NCBI GenBank assembly: GCA_032615215.1
Contig: CP128433.1
Coordinates: 4,820,501 to 4,884,500, forward strand
Origin: Microbulbifer sp. MKSA007
Lineage (GTDB): Bacteria; Pseudomonadota; Gammaproteobacteria; Pseudomonadales; Cellvibrionaceae
Direction: 5' to 3'
DNA: 64,000 nt
This document shows positions 35,086 to 43,326 of the stretch, piece after piece. The position numbers and the translations under genes were made by a program. Below the pieces are notes generated by a model, which made no database searches, was not told the DNA's origin, and saw only the letters and a list, made by a program, of their open reading frames with translations. Each line of letters begins with the position of its first letter. Position 1 is the first letter of the stretch.

Positions 35086-35607
35086 TTAAATTTTTCGGCC
35101 ATCCAGCACTAATTGAAATTCTGCGCGACCATTTGCAAGACAGTACTCAAGCCACTCACCGAGAAAACGGTTGGCCTGAGGCCTCTCATCTGCGCGCTGC
35201 ATACGGGGATTTGGGTAAGCGATATCCACTCCTTTACCACCTACCGGCCCACAGCCATTAACTGTTATCACCTCTGCCATCCGCGCATCGTGATAGAGAC
35301 GAGCGGTCAGGTTAGGAGATGCCAGCCAGTGGCTTTCACTGAGATTTACCTCTGCGTCCAGTGACACTTCTGTCGTGTACCTGGATCTCGCTACCACTCT
35401 CAGCTTTAAGCTGCCACCAGGGATTTGATAGCACCATTGCTCTCTCTCTGAAAGCTCAGGTAGCAGCCTCAGTAGACGTAGGTAGTTAGCGTCGCAGTCG
35501 GCATGATAAGACGGTAAATCGACGCGATATACTGCTTTACCGTTGCCATTTGGCGACATTTTCATCTGCCTGCGCTGACGCGCACCTACCTCACGCACTA
35601 GAGCCAT
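35086..35607 (-). CDS. yqiB: DUF1249 family protein YqiB
   Basis: A 173-residue protein of the DUF1249 group: YHADCDANYLRLLRLLPEL near residue 31, then a beta-rich core (GSLKLRVVARSRYTTEVSL, DARMAEVI) and the C-terminal NPRMQRADERPQANRFLGEWLEYCL. No function is established for the family. ATG 35607 is supported by GGAG upstream; a GTG nine bases earlier is the alternative start. It lies 41 bp before cpdA and about 90 bp after nudF, the conserved position in many Gammaproteobacteria, so it probably shares their transcript. Confidence 0.85.
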   Translation of the reverse strand: MALVREVGARQRRQMKMSPNGNGKAVYRVDLPSYHADCDANYLRLLRLLPELSEREQWCYQIPGGSLKLRVVARSRYTTEVSLDAEVNLSESHWLASPNLTARLYHDARMAEVITVNGCGPVGGKGVDIAYPNPRMQRADERPQANRFLGEWLEYCLANGRAEFQLVLDGRKI

Positions 35608-35694
35608 TATCAACACTCCAATTCAATTGCCGCCGTGACTTACATCTCAGTTTACCTTTTGTGCAGGTAAAGTAGCGCAAAGAGCTGTGACCGC

Positions 35695-36357
35695 TCAGGC
35701 TAGTGGCGTCATATGAGTAAACCGCTTCCGATTTAACTCTAGCCACTGCACCGAAATCAGTGTGGTGGCATTGTCTATCGGGTTTTCTCCCGGGGCGTAA
35801 TCCCCCCGCATCGCATCTACGACGTTCTGCCTCGGGAATACCCGCAAACGGATATCCTCATTTTCCTCAGCCAAGCCGAATACGCCCTCGGCCTGCTCCA
35901 AATCTACCAGGGCACAATACAGATGTATCCGCTCCGAGCTGCCCCCTGGGCTGGGGATATAACTGTGGATAAAATGCAGATCGTCCACAGTACATCCAGA
36001 CTCTTCCAATACCTCTCTGTGCGCTACATCCTCCAGACTCTCCCCTTTCTCCACCATACCGGCTACCACTTCAAGACACCAAGGCCCTGCTGGGCGCCCC
36101 AGGGCACCAGTGCGGAATTGCTCGGTAAGTGCCAACAGGTCCCTGACAGGATCGTAAAGTAAGACTCCAACGGCCTCTCCGCGCTGAAACAGTTCCCGCT
36201 CTATTTCATTGCTCCAACCCCCGCGAAACAAGCGGTGGCGCAATCGCAGGCGCACCATAGTGAAAAATCCCTTAAACACGGTTTCCCTGGAAATTATGTC
36301 TACCGAATCAGCGGTGAACTCCGGGTTTAAATCAGTTCGACTGTTATCTTGTGGCAT
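35695..36357 (-). CDS. nudF: ADP-ribose pyrophosphatase
   Basis: A 220-residue Nudix hydrolase that splits ADP-ribose into AMP and ribose 5-phosphate. The Nudix box is seen around residues 99-121 (AGMVEKGESLEDVAHREVLE then ESG), preceded by the conserved EQFRTGALGRP..PWCLE segment that forms part of the dimer site, and followed by SYIPSPGGSSERIHLY. These match the NudF/YffH type. It is the first gene of the nudF-yqiB-cpdA unit and is divergent from the glycosyltransferase gene at 36504. In E. coli it is divergent from tolC; here tolC is 7 kb away. Confidence 0.95.
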   Translation of the reverse strand: MPQDNSRTDLNPEFTADSVDIISRETVFKGFFTMVRLRLRHRLFRGGWSNEIERELFQRGEAVGVLLYDPVRDLLALTEQFRTGALGRPAGPWCLEVVAGMVEKGESLEDVAHREVLEESGCTVDDLHFIHSYIPSPGGSSERIHLYCALVDLEQAEGVFGLAEENEDIRLRVFPRQNVVDAMRGDYAPGENPIDNATTLISVQWLELNRKRFTHMTPLA

Positions 36358-36503
36358 GGTTCGTCTTTCCCTAGGTTTCGGTTTTGCTGCGCTGCTTCCG
36401 CGACAAGACCGGGGTACCAGCTGTTATACTCTGCGCCCACCGTACCAGCCGCTGACTGCAGAGGCTATCCGGGTTTCCGTGTTGAATTTCGAGAGTACAC
36501 AAC

Positions 36504-37544
36504 ATGAGAGTGCTGAATATCGCCTATCAGCAGCTACGGCGCTATGGCAAGACAAGGGTTAGCTGGGCACAAAAGCTCACCTTCGGCCTGATTAAAAATG
36601 ACCACTACACCCAAGTGTTCAGCGACCGCGATATCGCCGCATTTGAGGCACCCTTTGGTATTCGCGACCTGGGTGTAAAAAAGGCGAACCGACGCTTGAT
36701 GGAAACTGTCGAGGCCTTTGAGCCAGACCTGATCATCGCAGGCCACTGCGATATGATCACTAACGACACTCTGAAGGCCATTAAGCAACGCCTGCCCAAT
36801 TGCTTTATCGCTCACTGCAATAATGATCCCCTCTTTGTTCCCAGCAATGTCGAGCGAATCAAATACCGCGCGGAAGTCGCCGATGCAGTTTTTGTATCCA
36901 CCGGGCGAAGAGAACTGAAAATATTTGAGGGCTTTGGTGCTCGTGTTTATCACATGCCGAACCCGGTTGAACCCTCGATTGAAAACCTCAATAACGCTGA
37001 ACGCACGGATTTAGCCATCGACCTGCTTTTCTGCAGTAACAGCAATAATTTCACCAAGCGTCTGCAAATGGTTAAAAACCTGAAAGATGCCTTGGGGGAT
37101 TCGCTGAACTTTAAAACCTATGGCAGCTTCGGCGAGGCTCCCGTTTGGGGCCGCGACTACGACCACGCTCTATCTCAAACCAAAATGGGACTGAATTTCA
37201 ATCGCCAAGATACCCATTACTGGTACTCCTCAGCACGCATGGCGCAGTTGGCGGGCAACGGTATTTTGCAGTTCACCAGTGATAAATTACATTTTGACGA
37301 CTTGTTGCCTGCTGAGAGCGTCGTTTATTTCTCCGATGAGCAGGACCTATTAGAAAAAATCCGCGAATTTAACGGTGACGATGCCAAGCGACGCGCCTGG
37401 GCCGCACGGGCCAGGGAGTTTTTCCACAATGAAATGAACTCGAAGCTCTACGCTCAGTACATTGTCGAAGCCACAAGCTTACAGCCTTTTAGCCACGACT
37501 ATGCTTGGGCTCAAGATATCAATCTGGATGGCACACTCAGGTAG
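36504..37544 (+). CDS. CgeB-like glycosyltransferase
   Basis: A 346-residue protein with the GT-B layout of CgeB/YkvP-like transferases. The N-terminal domain includes FEPDLIIAGHCDMI and an IAHCNNDPLFVPSN segment, the linker has VYHMPNPVEP, and the C-terminal domain has LLFCSNSNNFTKRLQMV, YGSFGEAPVWGRDY and a conserved KMGLNFNRQDTHYWYSSARM substrate site. The start ATG at 36504 lies 37 bp before the downstream GT4 gene... the gap to 37582 is 37 bp, so the two genes are an operon. The position beside an LPS-core cluster suggests transfer of a sugar to lipid A-core. Donor and acceptor are not known. Confidence 0.85.
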   Translation: MRVLNIAYQQLRRYGKTRVSWAQKLTFGLIKNDHYTQVFSDRDIAAFEAPFGIRDLGVKKANRRLMETVEAFEPDLIIAGHCDMITNDTLKAIKQRLPNCFIAHCNNDPLFVPSNVERIKYRAEVADAVFVSTGRRELKIFEGFGARVYHMPNPVEPSIENLNNAERTDLAIDLLFCSNSNNFTKRLQMVKNLKDALGDSLNFKTYGSFGEAPVWGRDYDHALSQTKMGLNFNRQDTHYWYSSARMAQLAGNGILQFTSDKLHFDDLLPAESVVYFSDEQDLLEKIREFNGDDAKRRAWAARAREFFHNEMNSKLYAQYIVEATSLQPFSHDYAWAQDINLDGTLR

Positions 37545-37581
37545 TGTTACGCCCACTCTATTCGATCAGATGCAATAGATT

Positions 37582-38634
37582 ATGAGTAATAACCCAATTC
37601 GAGTCGCACAGATACTCGCCGGTGCTGAGCACGGTGGTGCTGAGAATTTCTTTGTGCGTCTCGTCAGTGGATTAAATCCCCGCAGCGAAATTACAGAAAA
37701 AGCGTTTATTCGCAACCACGATCACCGGGTACAGGCACTGCGTAGCAACAGTGTTGAAACCGAAGGTTTTAAATTTGGTGGCAAGCTGGATTTTCTCGGC
37801 CGAAAAAAATACCGAGATGCCCTGAACCAATGGCAACCGGATATCGTGATGACTTGGATGGGACGTGCCACTTCAATCACCCCCAACTCTGAAAAATACC
37901 GATTGGTAAGCCGCCTAGGGCACTATTACAACCTGAAGTATTACCGTCACGCAGATTATTGGATCGGCATCAGCAAAGGTATCTGCCAGCATTTAAAGGA
38001 CGGAGGCATCCCCAAGGATAAGATTTTCCATATCCCCAATTTTGCCGATGAGACACCAGTTAATCCGCTGCCTAGAAATAGCTTCAATACTTCGGAAGAC
38101 CGGCCCCTGATACTGGCTGCAGGCCGCCTACATATCAATAAAGGGTTCGACACCCTCCTGCATTCACTCACCCAGGTACCCAACGCCACTCTGTGGCTTG
38201 CAGGTAGTGGCCCTGAGGAGAGCAAGTTGAAATCCCTGTGCCACCGACTCGGCCTGGAAGAGCGGGTTCGCTTCCTCGGTTGGCGCAATGATGTCACCAC
38301 CCTGATGCGCACTGCGGATATGTTCGTGTGCCCTTCTCGACATGAGGGCCTGGGCTCTATTGTGATGGAGTCCTGGGCCCATCGCTGCCCTATAGTAGCG
38401 ACAGACTCTCAGGGCCCTGGAGAAGTGATTACCAATGGCAAAACCGGTCTGATTACCCCTATCGATAATGCCGATGAACTGGCCAAAGCCATGAAGTCCG
38501 TTATCGAGTCGCCGGAATTGCGCCAAAGCCTGATCGAAAATGCGGCCGAGGAGTACGCAACGACTTATGCGAAACAGGTTATCGTCGACTCCTATATCGA
38601 TCTATACGAAAACCTGATGAAGAAAGGGCGCTAG
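37582..38634 (+). CDS. Glycosyltransferase family 4 (LPS core type)
   Basis: A 350-residue GT-B glycosyltransferase. The N-terminal QILAGAEHGGAENFFVRLVS is the acceptor-side signature of GT4 enzymes, WQPDIVMTWM follows, and the C-terminal donor domain carries ILAAGRLHINKGFDTLLH, LWLAGSGPEESKL, the motif FVCPSRHEGLGSIVMESW and the E-x7-E glutamate pair. It is 37 bp downstream of the CgeB-like gene and followed by a strong terminator, so they are a two-gene unit. It is probably a sugar transferase of the LPS core; the specific sugar is unknown. Confidence 0.9.
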   Translation: MSNNPIRVAQILAGAEHGGAENFFVRLVSGLNPRSEITEKAFIRNHDHRVQALRSNSVETEGFKFGGKLDFLGRKKYRDALNQWQPDIVMTWMGRATSITPNSEKYRLVSRLGHYYNLKYYRHADYWIGISKGICQHLKDGGIPKDKIFHIPNFADETPVNPLPRNSFNTSEDRPLILAAGRLHINKGFDTLLHSLTQVPNATLWLAGSGPEESKLKSLCHRLGLEERVRFLGWRNDVTTLMRTADMFVCPSRHEGLGSIVMESWAHRCPIVATDSQGPGEVITNGKTGLITPIDNADELAKAMKSVIESPELRQSLIENAAEEYATTYAKQVIVDSYIDLYENLMKKGR

Positions 38635-38643
38635 CGGTGAATG

Positions 38644-38669
38644 GCAGCCACCGAATACCCGGTGGCTGC
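38644..38669 (+). terminator. Terminator after glycosyltransferase pair
   Basis: GCAGCCACCG and CGGTGGCTGC form a 10-bp stem with an AATACC loop, followed by TAAATCGTATTTTTCG, 9 bp past the GT4 stop. The T-rich tail supports termination. It also lies between this gene and the convergent minus-strand DUF4136 gene. Confidence 0.85.
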
Positions 38670-38703
38670 TAAATCGTATTTTTCGTTTCGTGCCAAATCG
38701 TAC

Positions 38704-39253
38704 TTATTGATAGGCCGGGGGCAAATCCCGCAAAAGAGCGCTAACCCCATTGGCGATCAGTCGTTGACGCTGCTCAATACTATCGGGGCGTGTTAACAAT
38801 TCGCTGGCTCTCCCCCCAAATCACAGCCCCGCCCGGGCGCCCAATACCCACACTCATAATCACCAAGGGGGCATCTGTCAGGGGCGGTAGTTCCACCACA
38901 TCCTGTGGCGCATTGCTATCAAACTGTTTGTCCCAGCTGGGATCCCGGGTATCACCGGAGAAAAACTCATCGACTACCGCAACCTGGTAATCCACCACCA
39001 TATCCGCATCCTGGTCCTGGGAGACTTGGCGATATCCTCGTTGCTGTAACTCTGCGGCAACGGTATCCCGCATTTCTTCATCCAACTCCACCAGCTGGGC
39101 AGAGGCATCTTCTGAGCCACTCAACGGCGCTACCCCCCATTTATACGTGGCAAAGGCAACCGGTGGCTCCCCGGTAGCGGCTTTTTCAACCTGTATCTCC
39201 TGGCAACCCGCCAATACCAAGATACTCAGCAAGCCTGTTAATAAATAGCGCAT
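38704..39253 (-). pseudogene. DUF4136 lipoprotein downstream of pqiB, frame broken
   Basis: The frame from ATG 39253 (AGGAG upstream) has a lipoprotein signal (MRYLLTGLLSILVLAGC), then AFATYKWGVAPL, EEMRDTVAAELQQRGYRQV and VDYQVAV, the DUF4136 signature. As written it stops at 38780. In the +1 frame, the expected tail follows directly: GRASELLTRPDSIEQRQRLI and ANGVSALLRDLPPAYQ to a stop at 38704. The break lies in the C6 run at 38812-38817. One base too many would restore the frame; two too few gives VIWGGRAS, the better fit to the family's W-x-G-x-A pattern. It follows pqiB by 22 bp. In E. coli a different lipoprotein, PqiC, has this position. Confidence 0.75.
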
Positions 39254-39275
39254 AAAAACTCCTACATTCCCGTAC

Positions 39276-41657
39276 TTATTTTACTGGTTCGACCGTGCCG
39301 TAAAGTTCTATCTTAGGACTCCAGGTATACCACTTGGGTTCAGCTTTCGGGTAGAGAGGGAAATGGCTGCCCGACTCCACTTCAAATCCCATAAAAGGGG
39401 CTTCTGGCGTGGCAAATGCGATCCCCCCTGCAACAGGGCCTGAGCCGATTCTGTGTTGATATTAAGCCCACTTTTCAGACCGAAATTCACATCGACGCCA
39501 CTGGCATTCCAAAACACCGTGTACTCTCGCACCAGGGGCTGGTATTGGGGTTCGATATGAACATAGATATACACTCGATCAGCATACTCCCCCAAGGAAA
39601 AACCTGTAACCTCTCCCACTTTTACCTGGCGATAATAAACCGGACTCCCTGCTACCAGAGATCCTCGCCTCGCAGCATCCAGGATAATTCCCAGTCCAGG
39701 GCGAGTAAAAGTTTCTGCAAGATCCTCTTCCGGTGCCTGTTCCAAAGCGTAAAACTTTGTCTGTGGATCTCCTAAGCCAGGCTCAAGCGCCAGGTAGCGC
39801 CCTGTAATCAGGGTATCCAAATGGGCAATCTTATCGATGCTAATTTGCGGGGAAACCACCCATATACGTGTGCCCTCCCGAGCAAACTGCTCTCCGCGAT
39901 GATAAAGCTTGGCCCTGGCCCACACCTCGCCCAAAGAGCGATCGAGTCTCAGGCGAGTAATCTCTCCAACTTGTACCCCGCGGTAGCGCAGCGGTGCTCC
40001 AACTCTCAGCCCCTCGGCACTGACAAGGCTGACTTGAATTTGTATTCCCCCTCCATAGCCGCTTCCCGACTGCTGAAAAGAGGGAACTGGTCTCCATTTT
40101 TTGCCTGCCCGCCTTTTCCAAGGTCTTCCCGGCGTATGCCAAAGGCGATACCGCCACGCAGAAGTGACATCAGCGAATCTGCCTCCACTTCCACCCCCTC
40201 GGTCAAGCTTGCTGTAGCCCGCAATCCGCTCACATTCCAGAACCGAACGCCTTCCTGCACAAAGTGGGCATAGCGGGGCTCTATCACCACATAAACCTCT
40301 ACCCCCTCGCCATCCCTACGCAATTCCATTCCCTGCACTTTTCCTACCTCTATACGGCGAAAATAAACCGGCGCGCCCCGCTGCAAAGACCCGGGATTGC
40401 GTGAAGTGAGGCGTAAATGCAGCCCCGGCACACGGGGGTCCATCGGTGGCGCAGAGGTTCGCGCAGTGAAATTGCGCTGGGAGCGCTGTCCTTTGCGCAA
40501 ATCTACTTCTATGCGATTACCTTGGATTAAATCGTTTAGTCCGCCAGTAAAATCGAAGCTCGGGGGGCTAGCCAAAAACGGGTATTTTCGGTGAGCAATT
40601 CATCCGTTGTCGGATCCATCAGAACTTTGACTTCCATACCATTCAAACGGCGGTTTGCCTTGGTCCCACTGACTTCCCCTACCTGGATGCCCTGATAGTA
40701 AACCTTCGTAGAATCCGGAGTAACATTCACCCCCTGATCGAAATTTAATGTCACAGGAATTCCCGCATCTGCTGCGGCAAAATTTTTATATAACTCAAAC
40801 TCACTACCATTTACAGCGAGTGGAGACTGACGTTGATTTTCCGGGGTATAAAAACTTACGCCTCCGGCAAAAAGTGCTGCCAGGGATTCTAAATTGACAC
40901 TGATACCGCTAATACCGCCTTCGATAGAGATCCCTGAACTATTCCAAAAGCGGCTGCCCCGATGAACCAGGTAGGCATATTCCCGGCGAATGAATAATTC
41001 GATACTGACTTCAGTTCCGTTTCGATCCAAACGGTAATCCGCTACCTGACCGACTCGCAACTGACGATAATATACTGGCGATCCTCGACTTAAAGAGCCC
41101 AAGCGACGGGACTGCAAAACAACACGCAAACCATCCCCACGGATAAATGCAGGAGGCTGATCCAGGGCAACAAAGTTGCGCTTGCGCTTTCCACTACCTG
41201 ATTCAACGGCAATGTAATTGCCTGAAAGTAGAGTTTCCAAGCCGCTAATACCGGTAATAGATAACTCGGGTTTTACTACCCAAAACTCAGTGCCCTCTAC
41301 CAATAAATATTCTGCACTGCGATTTAAACTAACTTCGGCCAGAACGCCATCGGCTCCATTCAGCTCTTTCGCATTAGGTACAAGGCGCACATCCTGGACC
41401 ATACCAATATCGACCCCGGAATATTTGACCACCGTTTTTCCTTTTACCAGGCCGTCGCCAGAATGAAATAAAATAGTGGCTTTAACGTCTCCCTCTGACA
41501 AATCCTGATAGAGCAACCAGAGAGCAATCAGCCCCGCGATCAAAGGTAAAATCCACACTAGGGGTAACCCCCTGCTTGCGCGCACTACTCCCCGCTGAGC
41601 TCCTCCATCCAAGCGAGACGCATCACTCGTATCCTGCGGGGGCAGCTCATCAGCCAT
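39276..41657 (-). pseudogene. pqiB: Multi-MCE membrane-bridging protein (PqiB/LetB-type), three frame breaks
   Basis: One gene spread over three frames. Repaired, it has 794 residues: an N-terminal membrane anchor (PLVWILPLIAGLIALWLLY) and six MCE modules, each with a G-x-P/T-V-x-Y-x-G/R-x-x-V-G-x-V core: TVVKYSGVDIG, SPVYYRQLRVGQV, TKVYYQGIQVGEV, APVYFRRIEVGKV, APLRYRGVQVGEI, SPVYYRQVKVGEV. Breaks lie in runs G6 (40562-40567), C5 (40047-40051) and C6 (39423-39428); one added base at each restores the frame, and the last gives the tail SGSHFPLYPKAEP...WYTW to a stop at 39276. MCE stacks form tunnels for lipids across the periplasm. E. coli PqiB has three and LetB seven. It overlaps the pqiA2 stop by 8 bp. 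Confidence 0.85.
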
Positions 41658-42330
41658 TTTCTGCGGCGCTCCTATGAGCCGTTTCTGGCTCTACTGCAGA
41701 CTCATATAAATCTCCGTCATAGGCATCCCAAATTAAACGGGAATCGAAAGTTCGTGCCGCCAACATGGTTACCACTACCACAGAGGCAAAAGCAGTCGCA
41801 CCAGCTCCAGCGGTTACCTGAGAAATAAATCCCATATCCACTAGCGACACCAAAATTGAAATCATAAATAAGTCTAAGAGTGACCAACGCCCGATGCCGG
41901 AAACTACTCGATATATTTTCATGGACTGAATGGGGTCGAAGGACAGACGCAACTGAATTTGAATCAGGAGCACTCCCAATCCCAGTAGCTTCATCACAGG
42001 AACTGCAATACTGGCAACAAAGACAATTAAAGCTATTCCCCACATTCCCGAGTTATAGAGTTGCATGACCCCGCTAATGATAGTGCTGGGATCACCGGCA
42101 CCTAAATAAACAACCGTCATTATCGGTAACACATTGGCAGGTAAAAGCAATAAAGTGCCAGTAATCGTCAGAGCCCAAGTTAACATCAAGCTTCCTTCGA
42201 TTCTGCTGTGTACTCTCGCTCCACAGCGCGGACATCGGCAACGACCATTTTGGGGAAGAATAATTAATTGATGACAGCACAGGCAGCTGGTTAAGCCTTT
42301 TTTTAAACCTTTATTTGGTACGCTATTCAC
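41650..42330 (-). CDS. pqiA: PqiA/LetA-like integral membrane protein, second half
   Basis: A 226-residue protein beginning at the GTG at 42330 (AAGGG upstream, overlap of 8 bp with the preceding gene). It starts with a zinc-ribbon-like C-x-x-C...CPRCGARVHSR and continues with four hydrophobic segments (LTWALTITGTLLLLPANVLPI, ALIVFVASIAVPVMKLLGLG, LLDLFMISILVSLVDMGF, AFASVVVVTMLAARTFD). It is one of the two half-domains that E. coli PqiA/LetA fuses into a single chain. It feeds or receives lipid for the multi-MCE protein encoded immediately after. The longer frame from 42390 runs into the upstream gene and is not preferred. Confidence 0.85.
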   Translation of the reverse strand: MNSVPNKGLKKGLTSCLCCHQLIILPQNGRCRCPRCGARVHSRIEGSLMLTWALTITGTLLLLPANVLPIMTVVYLGAGDPSTIISGVMQLYNSGMWGIALIVFVASIAVPVMKLLGLGVLLIQIQLRLSFDPIQSMKIYRVVSGIGRWSLLDLFMISILVSLVDMGFISQVTAGAGATAFASVVVVTMLAARTFDSRLIWDAYDGDLYESAVEPETAHRSAAENG

Positions 42331-42976
42331 AAGCTTGTCCCTTAAGCGCACGACGCTGTGCCAAGCGGTGCCAAATTTCTGTTTGGTCAAAACTCAAGGA
42401 AGAGAGATTTGCCAGTAGCATCATGGCACCAAAACAGTACAGCCCCGGTTCTACCTCCATCTTGCCCAAATCCCTTAATTTAATCAGGGCCACCAAAATT
42501 CCGAGCATATAGACATCGAGCATGCCCCACTCTTTCAAGTGCTGGTAAAAACGAACAGCATTGGATACCGGCCGGTCAAGCCAGGCCCAAGCACTGCCCC
42601 AACAAATAAATAACAACAGGGCAAATTTACCTACCGGAGCCAGAACGCTACAGAAAAGCACCAGCGCCGAGAGCCAAATAAACCCCGCCTTGAAAAGAGA
42701 GTAAACGCCATTTAGCAATGTACTTTCTGCACCAAATGAGAACAGGGAGAAGTCGAGCAATGGCAAGCTGACAGAGGGAATAAACAGTAATAGGCCGGTT
42801 AGACTGAGAGCCAGTGTGTAGTAAATACTATGATTGCCATTGCGATGCAAAGTACAGCGACATCGTGGGCAAATTAGCTTTTGTCCCGGAGGCGCCAAGC
42901 CGCCGGTTAAAAGTAGATCGCATTCGTGACAGACCCTCTGCCAATTGGTCAGCACTGCGTTGCGCCCCTCATTCAT
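42323..42976 (-). CDS. pqiA: PqiA/LetA-like integral membrane protein, first half
   Basis: A 217-residue protein with a zinc ribbon (CHECDLLLTGGLAPPGQKL then ICPRCRCTLHR) followed by four hydrophobic segments (YYTLALSLTGLLLFIPSVSLP, FIWLSALVLFCSVLAPVGKF, LLLFICWGSAW, YMLGILVALIKL) and a final ribbon-distal helix FGAMMLLANLS. Length and layout match one half of PqiA. It begins the operon pqiA1-pqiA2-pqiB-DUF4136. Splitting of LetA/PqiA into two coupled genes is seen in several lineages. Stop overlaps the next start, so the two halves are made in step and probably associate. Confidence 0.85.
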   Translation of the reverse strand: MNEGRNAVLTNWQRVCHECDLLLTGGLAPPGQKLICPRCRCTLHRNGNHSIYYTLALSLTGLLLFIPSVSLPLLDFSLFSFGAESTLLNGVYSLFKAGFIWLSALVLFCSVLAPVGKFALLLFICWGSAWAWLDRPVSNAVRFYQHLKEWGMLDVYMLGILVALIKLRDLGKMEVEPGLYCFGAMMLLANLSSLSFDQTEIWHRLAQRRALKGQACE

Positions 42977-43326
42977 GGACAGTCAGTCCTTGCCTTATTC
43001 TGCACAATTTTTGCCGCATCCAAATGCTTATGAGGCGCGTCTATTGAAATATAGGCCCTCAACCTTATTCAATGGGCCCTAGTTATTGCCAAGAAATTAC
43101 CGATAAACGCACATAGGTGTCGGTTTAACGAAGATATAGCAAAAAGCCGATTGCCGTCTCGACGGTCGGTTTGACCCCGGGTAAACTCTCGCGACTGCTA
43201 TTGGGGAGACTGGCAATATTAGTAATAACCGCAAGCTGGAGCCCTCTATATCCCCACTACATGACACCAGCTCCAAATAACTTGCAAAAGCTTGAAGACC
43301 GTACCCTCCACAGGAAGTCGAAACAG
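42977..43326. other. Divergent intergenic region between pqiA and tolC
   Basis: A 350-bp region with promoters for both sides. An open frame upstream of tolC from 43171 has no ribosome site and precedes the true start. I see no repeat or known operator and no convincing promoter by eye. Confidence 0.3.

Noticed and set aside
43171..43326. Upstream start for TolC at 43171
   Set aside because: The extra 52 residues lack a ribosome site, and the ATG at 43327 has one and yields a proper signal peptide.
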